A DNA stretch of 64,000 nucleotides, taken from the NCBI GenBank assembly GCA_033977485.1, contig CM066988.1:54373649-54437648 (forward strand). The letters are read 5' to 3'. Shown in pieces: positions 45,661 to 57,721 of the stretch (position 1 is the first letter of the stretch; every line of letters starts with the position of its first letter). Below the pieces are notes generated by a model. The model saw only the letters and a list, made by a program, of their open reading frames with translations, had not been told where the DNA came from and did no database searches. This DNA is from Hydrangea macrophylla (Eukaryota > Streptophyta > Magnoliopsida > Cornales > Hydrangeaceae). The position numbers and the translations under genes were made by a program.

Positions 45661-46200
45661 AGAGTAATGATAGGCACACTTTGAAATCTACACTGAATTT
45701 GACATTTAGCTTTAAATGTATATACTCTGTGCTGTAAAATAATAGTTTAGAGACCAATATCTAGAGACCAATATCTAGATGTATATACTCTGTGCTGTAA
45801 AATGATAGTTTAGAGACCAATATCTACACTGAATCACAATCAATATCCTGCTTCAATCTCGGATGAAACTGTCTGTGGTGTAAGCCGACTGAGGGAGGAG
45901 CTGCCAAAACTGTCTTCCACCAATATAGTTTGGACATCGGGCCCTAAGTTTGCTAAGCTTTGGAAGATATTGTAACATAAGTGCCATCACTTATTTTCTT
46001 TCCACCTTAAGCCAATAAATGTTACCTTACACATTCGGTATTCCTATTTCCATTGTCATTCAAGTTTAAAATTTATAGAATATGAAGTGAAGAAAAATTA
46101 GGTAAGATAACTGATTAATGATTTTTTTTCTTATATCATTTTCAATCAGGTTACAACATTTGGCATTAACTTCCAATAATTATCCATTTCTTTTAAATAT
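45661..46200 (-). repeat. Small tandem duplication and third copy of the gene-fragment block
   Basis: GTATATACTCTGTGCTGTAAAAT is duplicated within about 45718-45830. From about 45865 the block CCGACTGAGGGAGGAGCTGCC... follows, the third copy of the repeat at 42870 and 43200. It again encodes YLPKLSKLRARCPNYIGGRQ on the minus strand, with an upstream stop. Confidence 0.6.
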
Positions 46201-46384
46201 ATATGCTACAAACTTTGCAAAAACTTATGATATTTTTAGACTTTATATGTACAACCTTGATAGGACTGGATATCATTCTTCTCAATACATTTTCTCTTGT
46301 TAATGACAAAGATGTCTTCCGGATAGCATCATACCCAAGTTATTCTTTTTTTTTTTTTGCTCAAAATACCCAAGTTATTCATAC

Positions 46385-46591
46385 GAGTAATATTTGAGAC
46401 ACAATTAAAAGACACAATCTTGGGACACAACCTCCATTTTGTGTGTCTCTCTCTCTCTCTCTCTCTCCTAGTGGTCCTAGTGGATACTGTGGAGTCCACT
46501 GGTATTGTGAGACCTGTCAGGAGAGAAATAGACACAAAATAAAAGTTGTGTCTTAAGGTTGTGTGTTTTGATTGTGTCCCAATTATTACTC
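46385..46591. mobile_element. MITE with ~47-bp inverted repeats (GAGTAAT ends)
   Basis: GAGTAATATTTGAGACACAA at the left and its partner TTGTGTCCCAATTATTACTC at the right are inverted, and similarity continues to about 46430 and 46545. A (CT)n run lies in the centre. The duplication is unclear, perhaps TA. Confidence 0.65.
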
Positions 46592-46694
46592 TATTCTTAC
46601 CTATTAACTGACAAATGACGCCCTTATTTCGCCCGCTTACCATCCCAACAAAAATTTAACTCTCTCGCTAGAGTTGGAAGTAGGGCGTCTTGAT

Positions 46695-47415
46695 ATCTTC
46701 CGGATTCCGTCCTCAGCCTTTTCTATCTCTATATTTCGGTGTAAGACGGTTTGAGTTTGTCCTCTTTATCTTCGTAAGGCAATTTTTTTTATTTTTTATT
46801 TTATTTTTTTATATCTATATATGCAGGACGACCTGGGTTTATCCACATATCATCCTAAGTTCTTTTTTTTTAGGGTAAATTGTATTTTACACGCTCAAAC
46901 TATACCGTGTTTTGTACTTTGGTTCCTAAACTATTATTTTTTGCATTTTGCTCACTCAACTATCATTATGTGGCAGTTTGCCCCCTCCCTCAATTTTATT
47001 GATGAAAAAAGTCACTTTTTAGTGACACTTTAGTGACACCAAAAGTGACGCTAAAAGTGAGGGAGGGGGCAAATTGCCACAAAATGATAGTTGAGGGACC
47101 AAAATACGAAAAATGATTGTTTAAGAACCAAAGTGCAACATATGGTATAGTTTGAGAGTGTAAAATGCTTATCCTATTTTTTTTTATCTCTATATTTCTA
47201 TGTAGAAAAGCGTGAATTTTCATCCTAAGCCATTTTTTATCTCTATATTTCGACGCAGGACGACTTGACTTTGTCCTCTTATAATTATAAGCCTTTTTCT
47301 TTCTCTATATTTCGATGTCAGACGGTTGAGTTTGTCATCTTATCATCCTTAGCCATTTTTTATCTCTATATTTTTATGTAGAACGACCCGATCGATTTCA
47401 TCCTCTTATCATCCT
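46695..47415. repeat. Minisatellite (~65-75-bp unit), interrupted by a fold-back MITE
   Basis: Units share TATCTCTATATTTCG, then a GACG core, then GAGTTTGTC, then CTTATCATCCTAAGCC. About two units lie left of the fold-back element (46715-46868) and four right of it (47176-47415). One would expect a continuous array before insertion. Confidence 0.7.
46871..47175. mobile_element. Fold-back MITE (TAGGGTAAATTG ends)
   Basis: The left arm, starting TAGGGTAAATTGTATTTTAC, and the right arm, ending GTAAAATGCTTATCCTA, are inverted repeats over about 145 bp each, so nearly the whole 305 bp folds on itself. The arms meet in AGTGACACTTTAGTGACACC. It lies between T-tracts of the minisatellite, which hide the target duplication. 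Confidence 0.8.
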
Positions 47416-47803
47416 GATACCTGATAAAGGTTACAAAACTATGACATATGTATATATAAGAACCACGTACAAATCCCGTCTCTCTCTCTCTCTCTTATAT
47501 TTATTGCATCCCGAATACTCAATCCGACTTGTTTATATTAACAAAATCTCGCATCTATCAATTTGTTTACTAATATAAATGTAAGAAGTTCAAAAACAAC
47601 ACTGCAAAACTTTTAGAAAATATACAATTTATGATCTCTTTTATAAGACTTCCTATTGTGGTGCCCCTTTATCCCACATCTACTACCACTCATCTTGAAC
47701 TCTTTCTCCCCGAGATGGTATCCTCTTCCTCCTTGGCCTTCCAATGCCGCCACCTCTTTCTCTGTCATAACATATTGTATGACATCTGTTCTTGCAGTCA
47801 CAA

Positions 47804-49398
47804 CACTAGTGAAAATCATTAACAAAAATGGCATGCAGAGACATTTTTTTGAGACAAAAAATAAAAATGTCTTTAGAAGTTACGTGTAAGGACAAACAAT
47901 TTTCCATCTCTACAAAAAAAAAATAATTGTCTTTAGAAGTTACTTGTAAGGACACATAATTTTTGTCTTTACAAAAGAAAATAATTGCCTTTAGAAGTTA
48001 CTTGTAATTAAGGACATGATTTTTGGTCTCTAAAAAAAAAAAATAAGTGTCTTTAGAAGTTACTCGTAAGGGCACCTAATTGATGTCCGTCTCTAAAAAA
48101 AAGTGTCTATAGAAGTAACTTAGAAAACATATAATTTTTTGTCTCTACAAAAAAAAATAAATGTTTTCAAAAGTATAAAATAGCATCATTTATTATTTTT
48201 GTCTTTATAAAGAGAGAATTGTAGCAAGAAACAAAAAAAAAAAAAAAAAAACCCACAAAAGAAAAACAAAGCATAACAAGAAAAAGGCGTATCCCGATGT
48301 TTATTTGTCGGCATTTAAAAAAATACCTTTAATTACTGTCATTTTAAAAAAAGCAAGTGTTGTTAATTGCCAGGATTATAAAGAGCACTAGCAAATACTA
48401 ACACTTGGTAGTTAAATGCTGATACTTAACAACACTTTCATACAATGCCGTTAAGTAACAGTGCTTGTAAACTGATGCCGCTAATTAATAGTATTTGAGA
48501 TTTAAACGTTTTCCCTCTGTCTTACTTTAATAAAATGATGTCGGTAATTTTGTCTATTTTTTAAAAATCTTTAATGTTATTTAAGCATGAAGAAAAACAC
48601 AAGGAAAAAATATAAAACCCAATTTAGGGTAGTTTCTGCTTTGCAATTGAGATAGTTTTGAAATTGCTTTTGTCAGAATAGATTATAATAGTTGTGGTGT
48701 TTGGGTAATGTATTGTAAAAGTGATTATGGTAGAAGAATTGATTATGTAAGTGTTTGGTGACATAAATATAAGGTGATTTTAAATATTCAAAAGATAATT
48801 ATGCCCCTGGGCTGTATTGGTATTCTATTAGTATTAGATATATAGTTATTTTGTTAGTGCTCCATACTATTAAATTTTATAAAAATTAATTACTTAAATA
48901 ATAATTAAATAAATATATTCGATAATAATAACTATAGTAATATATAATGTAAAAATAAGTAAATAAATTAGCATTATAAAATTCATTACTAATGATATTT
49001 AATACTTTAAATATATGTTAATAGTATACGATTTTATTATATACAAATAAATAATCTTTAAACTTGTAGTTGATAGTTGGTTATTCGGCCATGCGGATTC
49101 AAGACTCCTATACATTTAAGGAGGTCTTAAGTTCAAAACTTGGTACACACAAAAAATATACGTGTTAATAAAAGTAGCTTCTAGTTACAGTTCTAATGAC
49201 ACTTTCGTTTTGTCATTACTCACAAATATATGTCGCTTCAAAAGTAATATTTATCGACACTTTTAATGACACTTTTTCTCTGTACTTATAAAGTAACCTT
49301 TACAGACGGTTTTATCAACACTTGGGTAAGTGTCTCAACAAGGCTTAGCGATAGAACCTACTATGACATTTAGGTAAGTGTTGGTATAACAATTTGTG
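47804..49398. mobile_element. Possible non-autonomous CACTA-like element, left part
   Basis: It starts CACTAGTGAAAATC, followed by six tandem subterminal repeats (see 47840) and further GACACTTT/AAAGTAAC words at 49180-49300. A possible right end, CTATTTTGTTGTG, lies at about 57773-57785 after the Gypsy insertion. The end match is weak and no 3-bp duplication was confirmed. No transposase was seen; 48180-49180 is AT-rich and non-coding. Confidence 0.35.
47840..48180. repeat. Six-copy minisatellite (~60-bp unit)
   Basis: Each unit has ATAATTGTCTTTAGAAGTTAC or a variant, then TTGTAAGGACAC, then ATTTTTGTCTCTAC and an A-run. Units diverge by a few bases and by A-tract length. Confidence 0.8.
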
Positions 49399-51452
49399 TG
49401 TCACACCCGTCCCGGGAAATCTATTTATTTTAAAATACAAAATTGATCTATTGTGAATTATTAATGTTGATTAATAATTGTGGATGTGGTTGACGTAGGT
49501 CAACGGTGAGTGTCAATCGAGGACACAGAGATTTGATAATCAATGAGGGATTGACATGAGTAAATGACATTTATGTGATTTTAAATGTTATTTGACTTTA
49601 CCTGATTTTCATGAATAGTAATTATACTTGTTTTGTATAATTTCTGGTAGTTTGATCCTATCTTAGATCATTGTGAATACTGTGGTGAGAACGTGAGTGA
49701 TGCGTAGCATAAAAGATAGGTGGTCTAGAGATTTCACGAAATTAGTTTCAGAACGTGATTTTTGGACCCAAACGGAACATAGTCGAAAACTTTTATAAAT
49801 TTTAGTTTTCACTCGTAAAGTTATAAAATGGACGTGTGCGACGTTTCGGGGTATAATTAGATGTTTTGAGAACTCGTGGGGAGGTAAACACAATTTCCGA
49901 AAGTGTTGTCTATATATAGAAAGCTAAGATATTTTGTCATAATGTCTTCAACCTAAAATTGAAATCAAGAGAGGAGATTTGGGGATTTTGAAGCTTAGAG
50001 CTTGCCAACTCAAATCGACGACTTTCCGATCGTCAGTTTTTCTCCAAATTCTAGATTCGAGCTCCTCGAGGTAAGAGCTACATTTTGATACCACTTAGGC
50101 CTCGTTTGGCGAAGTTTTTCCGAAAATCTAATTTATGGAAATTTGGGAAAATCATGTAAATACTTGTAGGAATCACTCCTAATCGGAGATCTGACGTTTA
50201 ATCGGGCTACTAGTGCTTTCCTCAAAGTTATAGGACGATTGCTCAAGGTATGAATTCCGAACCTATGTAATATAGGGAATTTTGGATGTTTTAGATATTT
50301 TGTATGAATTGTGATCCGGGCAAACTTATGTGTTAAATTAGGCCCGTTAATTTTAGCGAGTACGTATAGAAAAGCATGATGACATGATTATGTGAGTATG
50401 CTAAATGTTTATGTGGGTCAAAGGGGAGTTCGATATAATTTCATGCCGGTGCACGCCTCTCGATGTTTGAGAGTTTATAGTAGTGACGACTACTTGCTTG
50501 GTGTGGGAAGTGGCCAACCAGAGCAGATGGATGCAATGGTTGAGTGATTCTTGGCTAACCATTGACATCGCGGTTTAAGATTTAAGACTTGCCGATATAC
50601 TGGGTGAATGCGTATCTCTCTCCCCGGAGACTAAATTATGTGATTTAGATGTTTAAAACATGAATTGCCTCATATGCATTTGTTTAGAATTGTACGCTCA
50701 GCATATAGCTGAGCAATGGAGATTTACTCCATTGCAGGTATGAAGAAAAGAAAGATGGATGCGAGGAATGAGGCCGTTGGGATCATTCGGAGGAATTGGG
50801 GTATAGATTTTTGTAACCGAGTCATAGAAGCTCTGGATTATTATTATTGAGTTGATGTAAAATTCTTTTGAAAACCTTTTTAAGTTGGTTGGAAGTGACC
50901 TGGAACTCTTGAGTCCGCGTCTTGATGTTTAACACGTTGAACTTCACATTTTATGAATTTGTTGTAGCACTTAAGAGATTTGATCCAAACGAGTTCCGTT
51001 AATGTTTTCAAGGCTTAGACATGCAGTCTAATATGTTTATATACCTTTGGTAAAGTTTCAGAACGATTGGGAATTTGTATGTTGAGTTTTGTCGTAATTG
51101 CGACGTTTTAAAAAATAGTAAAAATAGGCAAAAGTGGGCTGCCCGTGAATAGTGTTTTTACAAAGGAAGTACCTTTTTCGGAAAATATTGAACTGTTCTA
51201 TTTTGCTTTTAGGGTACATTTGAGGTCCCTAATAACACTTTTATAGTTAATTTGAAATATTATTAACTTTTCAAATTGATACGGATTTTACGAACTCATA
51301 GTTCAATGTTTTGTTTTTCTTCCAAAATGAACTATGTTTTAAAGAGTTTCTTTAAGTTTCTTTTCCGCTGCTAGAGTTATAGAATGAATTGGATGAGCCT
51401 CGGTGGCGTGCCACGTGTCCTATTTCCGCCCGTAGCGGGATGGGTCGTGACA
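49399..51452 (+). repeat. 5' LTR of the Gypsy element
   Basis: 2054 bp, TG...CA. No coding content. A short minus-strand frame at 49663-49893 recurs identically in the other LTR and is not a gene. Confidence 0.92.
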
Positions 51453-51457
51453 TTTAT

Positions 51458-51470
51458 TGGTATCAAAGCT
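51458..51470 (+). promoter_or_regulatory. Primer-binding site (TGGTATCAAAGC)
   Basis: It lies five bases after the 5' LTR and matches the initiator Met-tRNA primer site TGGTATCAGAGC with one change. Confidence 0.75.
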
Positions 51471-51999
51471 ATAGGTAACAAAACTTTGGGAACGTGCGAC
51501 GTCGAGTGGAGGGTTGAGTAAATTGTTACATATTCTAGAATGCATCCACATATTGTAGAGATGTTTGATGCATATGGTATGTTATACATACATGATTATG
51601 TTATTGTCATACATGCATAGTATTTATGCATTTGTGAATCGGTGGAATCATACGGGGGTGGAGCCGTATGATGAGATAAGGTTTACCATGAGTTATCATA
51701 GGCTTTGTGTGTTGGCACGAGGGAGAGATGATATATTGGTGGTGATGAACCGTTGGATTTCTAAACGAAACTAAAATGATTTTTGATCGAATGGTGAATG
51801 TTTTAAACATCCGAGGAGATTTCCTTATAGTGCACATAGAGAAAGAAAGTTCGTGGTTGAGTTTTGGGATTGGGATTGATTGATAAAAGTTCTACTTCAG
51901 ACATGGGTTAAACGTCGTGATGTGAGAGAATAGAGATGTGCAGTTGGGTATTATGGTAGGAAGATAGTCCAGCAACATGTATTGCTCGTGTATGAGATA

Positions 52000-52320
52000 G
52001 GTGAGGAATCTCTCACCTTATCTTACAGTGTTATCTTACGGTGTGATCATATAGGTTATCTCGTGGTTTTCTCTCACAGTGTATGTTGGGTAGTTGAAGA
52101 ATCTTTCAACTTATTGTACGGTATTGAGACGATTAGATGGTTGGGGAATCTCTCAACCTATCTTACGGTATGTATTGGACGGTTGAGGAATCCATCAACC
52201 TATCTTACGGTATGTATTGGACGGTTGAGGAATCTCTCAACCTATCGTGTGGTATGTATTGGAAATTGAGAAATATCTCAACGAGTTATGAGTATTGTGG
52301 TTGTTGAGGAATCTCTCAAC
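52000..52320 (+). repeat. Seven-unit hairpin array with constant GAATCT loop
   Basis: Units: GGTGAG-GAATCT-CTCACC (52000-52017), GTTGAA-GAATCT-TTCAAC (52093-52110), GTTGGG-GAATCT-CTCAAC with one G-T pair (52140-52157), GTTGAG-GAATCC-ATCAAC (52182-52199), GTTGAG-GAATCT-CTCAAC (52224-52241), a weaker unit at 52265-52282, and GTTGAG-GAATCT-CTCAAC (52303-52320). The later units have a period of about 40 bp with ACGGTATGTATTGG between. Stem arms change together while the loop is kept. Confidence 0.85.
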
Positions 52321-52531
52321 TGAACTTGGTTTCGAATGTTTGTGGTACCATGGTGGATTCAGATGTAGTATAAACGTTAGTAAGGAAAGCTACCAGATTG
52401 ATTGTATAAGTGGGAAACGGTATTTAAGGATTAACCTGGGATGAGGGATTAAGAACGGGAATGATAGAGTATGCTTTGACGGTTTAAAACTACAGTTAGT
52501 AGAAGTAACGGGTTTCAGTCAAGTATCGGAA

Positions 52532-53236
52532 ATGGCACCGTATGAAGCGTTGTATGGGCTTAAATGTCGATCGCTGATTTGTTGGATCGAGGTTGGGGAA
52601 AGAAAGTTGTTAAGACCTACGATGATACAGTTGACTACGGAGAAGGTAAAGCTAATCCAGGAGCGACTTTTAAAGGAGGCTCACAGTACTAAATATTCAA
52701 TTCATCGGGGGAGTGATAAGATGTACCGGAATTTGCGAGAAAACTTTTGGTGGAGAGGTATGAAGCGAGAAGTTGCCAAATTTGTGTCTGAGTGTTCAGC
52801 ATGCTAGCAAGTCAAGGCAGAGAGACAAGTACCTGCGGGGCTATTACAACCATTACCAGTGTCAGAGTGAAGTGGGATGGGATCACGATGGATTTTGTTT
52901 CGAGATTTCCACGATCGTTTAATAAGAATGATAAGATTTGGGTTATGGTTGATAGATTGACGAAATTAGCGCAATCTACCGATCAATACGACTAAACCTT
53001 CGAGGTTGGGAGAATTGTATGTGAAAGAGGTTGTAAGACTATACAGAGTTCCAACAGTGATTGTATTGGATCGTGATAGTAGTTTTACATTGAGGTTTCG
53101 GGGAAGTCGACAGGAAGCCACGGGTACTAAACTGAGTTTCAGTACTACATTTCATCCTCAGATCGATGGACAGTCAGAATGGACGATTCAGATATTGGAA
53201 GACATGCTTAGACTTTGCGTACTAGACTTTGGATAA
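52532..53236 (+). pseudogene. Gypsy integrase pieces in permuted order
   Basis: The piece MAPYEALYGLKCRSLICW, then QLTTEKVKLIQERL (52532-52660), normally follows the integrase core. Here it is fused in frame to LKEAHSTKYSIHRGSDKMY and FWWRGMKREVAKFVSECSAC, the zinc-binding start of integrase (His/His/Cys/Cys present). After a stop, the core continues in other frames: ITMDFVSRFPRSFNKNDKIW, VMVDRLTKLAQ, then VIVLDRDSSFTLRF and FHPQIDGQSEWTIQILEDML, ending LDFG and a stop. The D, D and E positions are recognisable, but the protein cannot be made. Confidence 0.85.
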
Positions 53237-55656
53237 GTCAATATAGATTGAGAACAGGAAATATAAATTGGAAAGACGAAGCTTTAATGAATAAGTGAAC
53301 AAAAACGGTAAGAATGAGAGGAAGACACGATAGTACGTTGAGTACATTATCAGATATGATAGTAGAAATGTAAATGGTTGGAGGACAATGGTGGATGCTA
53401 TGAAATACGATCTCAGTGTCCTAGATTCCAATAAGGTTGGAGAGTTTTGAGAATGTCGAATTTCACCCTAAGAAAATTTTAAAGTGTTTAAAATGTTTTT
53501 AAATAAAACTTTCGTTGAGTAAGAAAATTTGTTCTAAATACTTGTGATTAGGTATCAAGTAGACCTTGGAAGACGGTATCGTGGAAAGATATGGCATGCT
53601 TAGTGCTTGGGACATAACGGTGGTTGTTAAACGAATGAGTTTTATGGGGGCAGATTGTGAACATAGGAATTCTAAAAGAGTTGGTGAAATGACGTGTACC
53701 TAAATTTGGCTAATTGGAAGTTATAACCTTAAAGGAGTAGTCGTGAGTATTGTTCCAAAGGCAAGTATTGGAGTAACCTGAGGTAATGAATGATTTGAGG
53801 CTTTGATCAATCAAGAATTTGATGAGATCCGCAAAGTGTGAAGCACTTGAAAGATGACAGTTAGGAATCAGTTGGCATTGGTGACCAGAGTGAGAATTTA
53901 CCTTGGGGTATTGTCGTGAATGGTATGTGAATTGGAAATTGATATAGAATTTATTGAACACAGTGATGCTATAGTACTTTGTGGGAAGATTTAATTACCG
54001 GCTTATCCTCAGATTGTATGTGGGGATTGTATTAATGCTGTTAGCAATAGGTTATTCAGGAATAATGGGTTGGAGACCCAGATAGCATAAATAAAGGACT
54101 AGAGAGTTTAAATTGGAAATTGAGTCAGATTCGACTACGGTTATGAAACATTGGATGTCGGAATAAGGTATGGTGCCTTGAGATGTTATACGAAGAATAT
54201 ACGCTTAGTGTGAACGGTTGTCAGGAACTCTGTGAGAGTTGAGATACAGAAGTGTGATCGATATGGACTTCTGCAAAGGTGAAAGTGAAACACCAGAGAT
54301 GTATAGAGTTGTAAACTACATAAATGGCAGTGGATTTACCTGGACTGATATGAGAATGGACTACATTGCAGTTGAGATCTTCGAAAGAAAAGTGATTGGC
54401 TCAAGAGTGTGAGTACACTAGGTAAACATGATGGATTGTGAATGATCAACGGATTGTGACAGAAACAGGATATGTTCTGAACAAGAGGATATGTTTGATA
54501 AACTATGTGGTACGTGCATGATTGGCTAAGTCAAATTTTGATTAACAATGCTATTCGTTACGATGGATATTGGGGTGGTGGTGTTGAGAAAGAGGTGAGG
54601 TATTATGTGAGATTTCAAAATAGTTGTTTTAAAACCTGAATGAGAAATGTATTGGACTTTGTTAAACATTTTAAAGTGAAAATGTTAGGGGTAACCTTCT
54701 ATGTTAATTGACAGCAGTTCGAGTACAAACTTGGGAACGATGACCGACGAATGTGTTTGACCTCACTGTAGGTGATTTGGGATATGTGTCGACTCGAACG
54801 AGTGAAATGGTGTGAAATTTTCAATAGAGAATTTGATTGATACCTTACGAGGCACAAGTGATGGGAGTATAGTACGAGGTTGGTAAAATCGGAATTGAAT
54901 GATAAGAATTAATAGAGACAGAGGGAGAGTACTAATGTGACGCACTACCGACTATGTGATAGTCATTTCAACTGAAGTTGCCGTGATATGGATTTATTTG
55001 GAAAGAAGGATTGGAAATTGATAGGAACTTGGGAGTCGTTTGAAATGCGTTATAGTGGTACAAGTGGTTTGGTGATCAGCAGAGTAAGAGATTGAATCTA
55101 TAGTATGTGAAACAATTGATTGAAGCATGGACTTATCGACGGGGTATATATGTGTGATAGTACTCAGTTATGGTTCACTTCGGGATGAAGAATCGTGTAT
55201 AGATGTTAATCAGTTGAGACGTAATATCAACGACTTTTAATCGAAAAGAAAGATCGGTGAATGGGAGATGAGTTACTTCCTTCGTTTTGGTGATTAAGAT
55301 ATAACCTTTGGGTTTCGAAAAGTATATGTGATAAGTACGATGATAGGATATGTGAGTGGAAGTTGTGATGTCGTGATGTGATTTAATGTCAAATTTGACT
55401 ATTGAGTAAGTTCTACTCAGGTATTGATGTTCTTATTTATCGGGATGCTTCGATGAATTGCTAGAATTCGGTTGAATCTTCTATCGGATTGAGACGAAGG
55501 CTCTGAGGATTTATTTTCCTCAAGAGCCTGAGGATTTTATTTTCCTCGTGAGACTGTGACTTCTCAGTAAAGTGATTGGTTTGTGTATGAGACAAATGCT
55601 TGAAGTACTTGTGTGAAGTCTTGGTGACTTAAGTTTGGGGACAAACTTCCTTTTTG
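53237..55656 (+). other. Interior of the Gypsy element, no recognisable coding
   Basis: 2.4 kb of sequence with short frames only. I find no RT, RNase H or gag pattern. Near the 3' end, a unit with CTCAAGAGCCTGAGGATTT (about 55500-55545) is doubled. Confidence 0.5.
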
Positions 55657-55667
55657 GAGGGGAGAGT
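55655..55667 (+). promoter_or_regulatory. Polypurine tract of the Gypsy element
   Basis: TGGAGGGGAGAGT adjoins the 3' LTR start TGTCACACCC. Confidence 0.75.
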
Positions 55668-57721
55668 TGTCACACCCGTCCCGGGAAATCTATTTATTTT
55701 AAAATACAAAATTGATCTATTGTGAATTATTAATGTTGATTAATAATTGTGGATGTGGTTGACGTAGGTCAACGGTGAGTGTCAATCGAGGACACAGAGA
55801 TTTGATAATCAATGAGGGATTGACATGAGTAAATGACATTTATGTGATTTTAAATGTTATTTGACTTTACCTGATTTTCATGAATAGTAATTATACTTGT
55901 TTTGTATAATTTCTGGTAGTTTGATCCTATCTTAGATCATTGTGAATACTGTGGTGAGAACGTGAGTGATGCGTAGCATAAAAGATAGGTGGTCTAGAGA
56001 TTTCACGAAATTAGTTTCAGAACGTGATTTTTGGACCCAAACGGAACATAGTCGAAAACTTTTATAAATTTTAGTTTTCACTCGTAAAGTTATAAAATGG
56101 ACGTGTGCGACGTTTCGGGGTATAATTAGATGTTTTGAGAACTCGTGGGGAGGTAAACACAATTTCCGAAAGTGTTGTCTATATATAGAAAGCTAAGATA
56201 TTTTGTCATAATGTCTTCAACCTAAAATTGAAATCAAGAGAGGAGATTTGGGGATTTTGAAGCTTAGAGCTTGCCAACTCAAATCGACGACTTTCCGATC
56301 GTCAGTTTTTCTCCAAATTCTAGATTCGAGCTCCTCGAGGTAAGAGCTACATTTTGATACCACTTAGGCCTCGTTTGGCGAAGTTTTTCCGAAAATCTAA
56401 TTTATGGAAATTTGGGAAAATCATGTAAATACTTGTAGGAATCACTCCTAATCGGAGATCTGACGTTTAATCGGGCTACTAGTGCTTTCCTCAAAGTTAT
56501 AGGACGATTGCTCAAGGTATGAATTCCGAACCTATGTAATATAGGGAATTTTGGATGTTTTAGATATTTTGTATGAATTGTGATCCGGGCAAACTTATGT
56601 GTTAAATTAGGCCCGTTAATTTTAGCGAGTACGTATAGAAAAGCATGATGACATGATTATGTGAGTATGCTAAATGTTTATGTGGGTCAAAGGGGAGTTC
56701 GATATAATTTCATGCCGGTGCACGCCTCTCGATGTTTGAGAGTTTATAGTAGTGACGACTACTTGCTTGGTGTGGGAAGTGGCCAACCAGAGCAGATGGA
56801 TGCAATGGTTGAGTGATTCTTGGCTAACCATTGACATCGCGGTTTAAGATTTAAGACTTGCCGATATACTGGGTGAATGCGTATCTCTCTCCCCGGAGAC
56901 TAAATTATGTGATTTAGATGTTTAAAACATGAATTGCCTCATATGCATTTGTTTAGAATTGTACGCTCAGCATATAGCTGAGCAATGGAGATTTACTCCA
57001 TTGCAGGTATGAAGAAAAGAAAGATGGATGCGAGGAATGAGGCCGTTGGGATCATTCGGAGGAATTGGGGTATAGATTTTTGTAACCGAGTCATAGAAGC
57101 TCTGGATTATTATTATTGAGTTGATGTAAAATTCTTTTGAAAACCTTTTTAAGTTGGTTGGAAGTGACCTGGAACTCTTGAGTCCGCGTCTTGATGTTTA
57201 ACACGTTGAACTTCACATTTTATGAATTTGTTGTAGCACTTAAGAGATTTGATCCAAACGAGTTCCGTTAATGTTTTCAAGGCTTAGACATGCAGTCTAA
57301 TATGTTTATATACCTTTGGTAAAGTTTCAGAACGATTGGGAATTTGTATGTTGAGTTTTGTCGTAATTGCGACGTTTTAAAAAATAGTAAAAATAGGCAA
57401 AAGTGGGCTGCCCGTGAATAGTGTTTTTACAAAGGAAGTACCTTTTTCGGAAAATATTGAACTGTTCTATTTTGCTTTTAGGGTACATTTGAGGTCCCTA
57501 ATAACACTTTTATAGTTAATTTGAAATATTATTAACTTTTCAAATTGATACGGATTTTACGAACTCATAGTTCAATGTTTTGTTTTTCTTCCAAAATGAA
57601 CTATGTTTTAAAGAGTTTCTTTAAGTTTCTTTTCCGCTGCTAGAGTTATAGAATGAATTGGATGAGCCTCGGTGGCGTGCCACGTGTCCTATTTCCGCCC
57701 GTAGCGGGATGGGTCGTGACA
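55668..57721 (+). repeat. 3' LTR of the Gypsy element
   Basis: 2054 bp, the same length as the 5' LTR and no difference seen in the stretches compared, which points to a very recent insertion. Confidence 0.92.

Larger units (their letters stand above)
49399..57721 (+). mobile_element. Recent Gypsy-type LTR element, non-autonomous, 8.3 kb
   Basis: Two LTRs of 2054 bp each (49399-51452 and 55668-57721), at a constant offset of 6269, look identical wherever I compared them. Termini are TGTCACACCC...GGTCGTGACA. The exact duplication TTGTG flanks the element (49394-49398 and 57722-57726). The 4.2 kb interior has a primer site and purine tract in the right places, but only scrambled integrase pieces and no gag, protease or RT that I can see. 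It must have moved using proteins of another element. Confidence 0.9.

Noticed and set aside
49663..49893. 76-codon minus frame repeated at 55932-56162
   Set aside because: Identical because it lies in both LTRs; no protein character.
52532..52807. Host gene with MAPYEALYG start
   Set aside because: MAPYEALYG is a standard segment of Gypsy polyproteins; the frame is a retroelement fragment.
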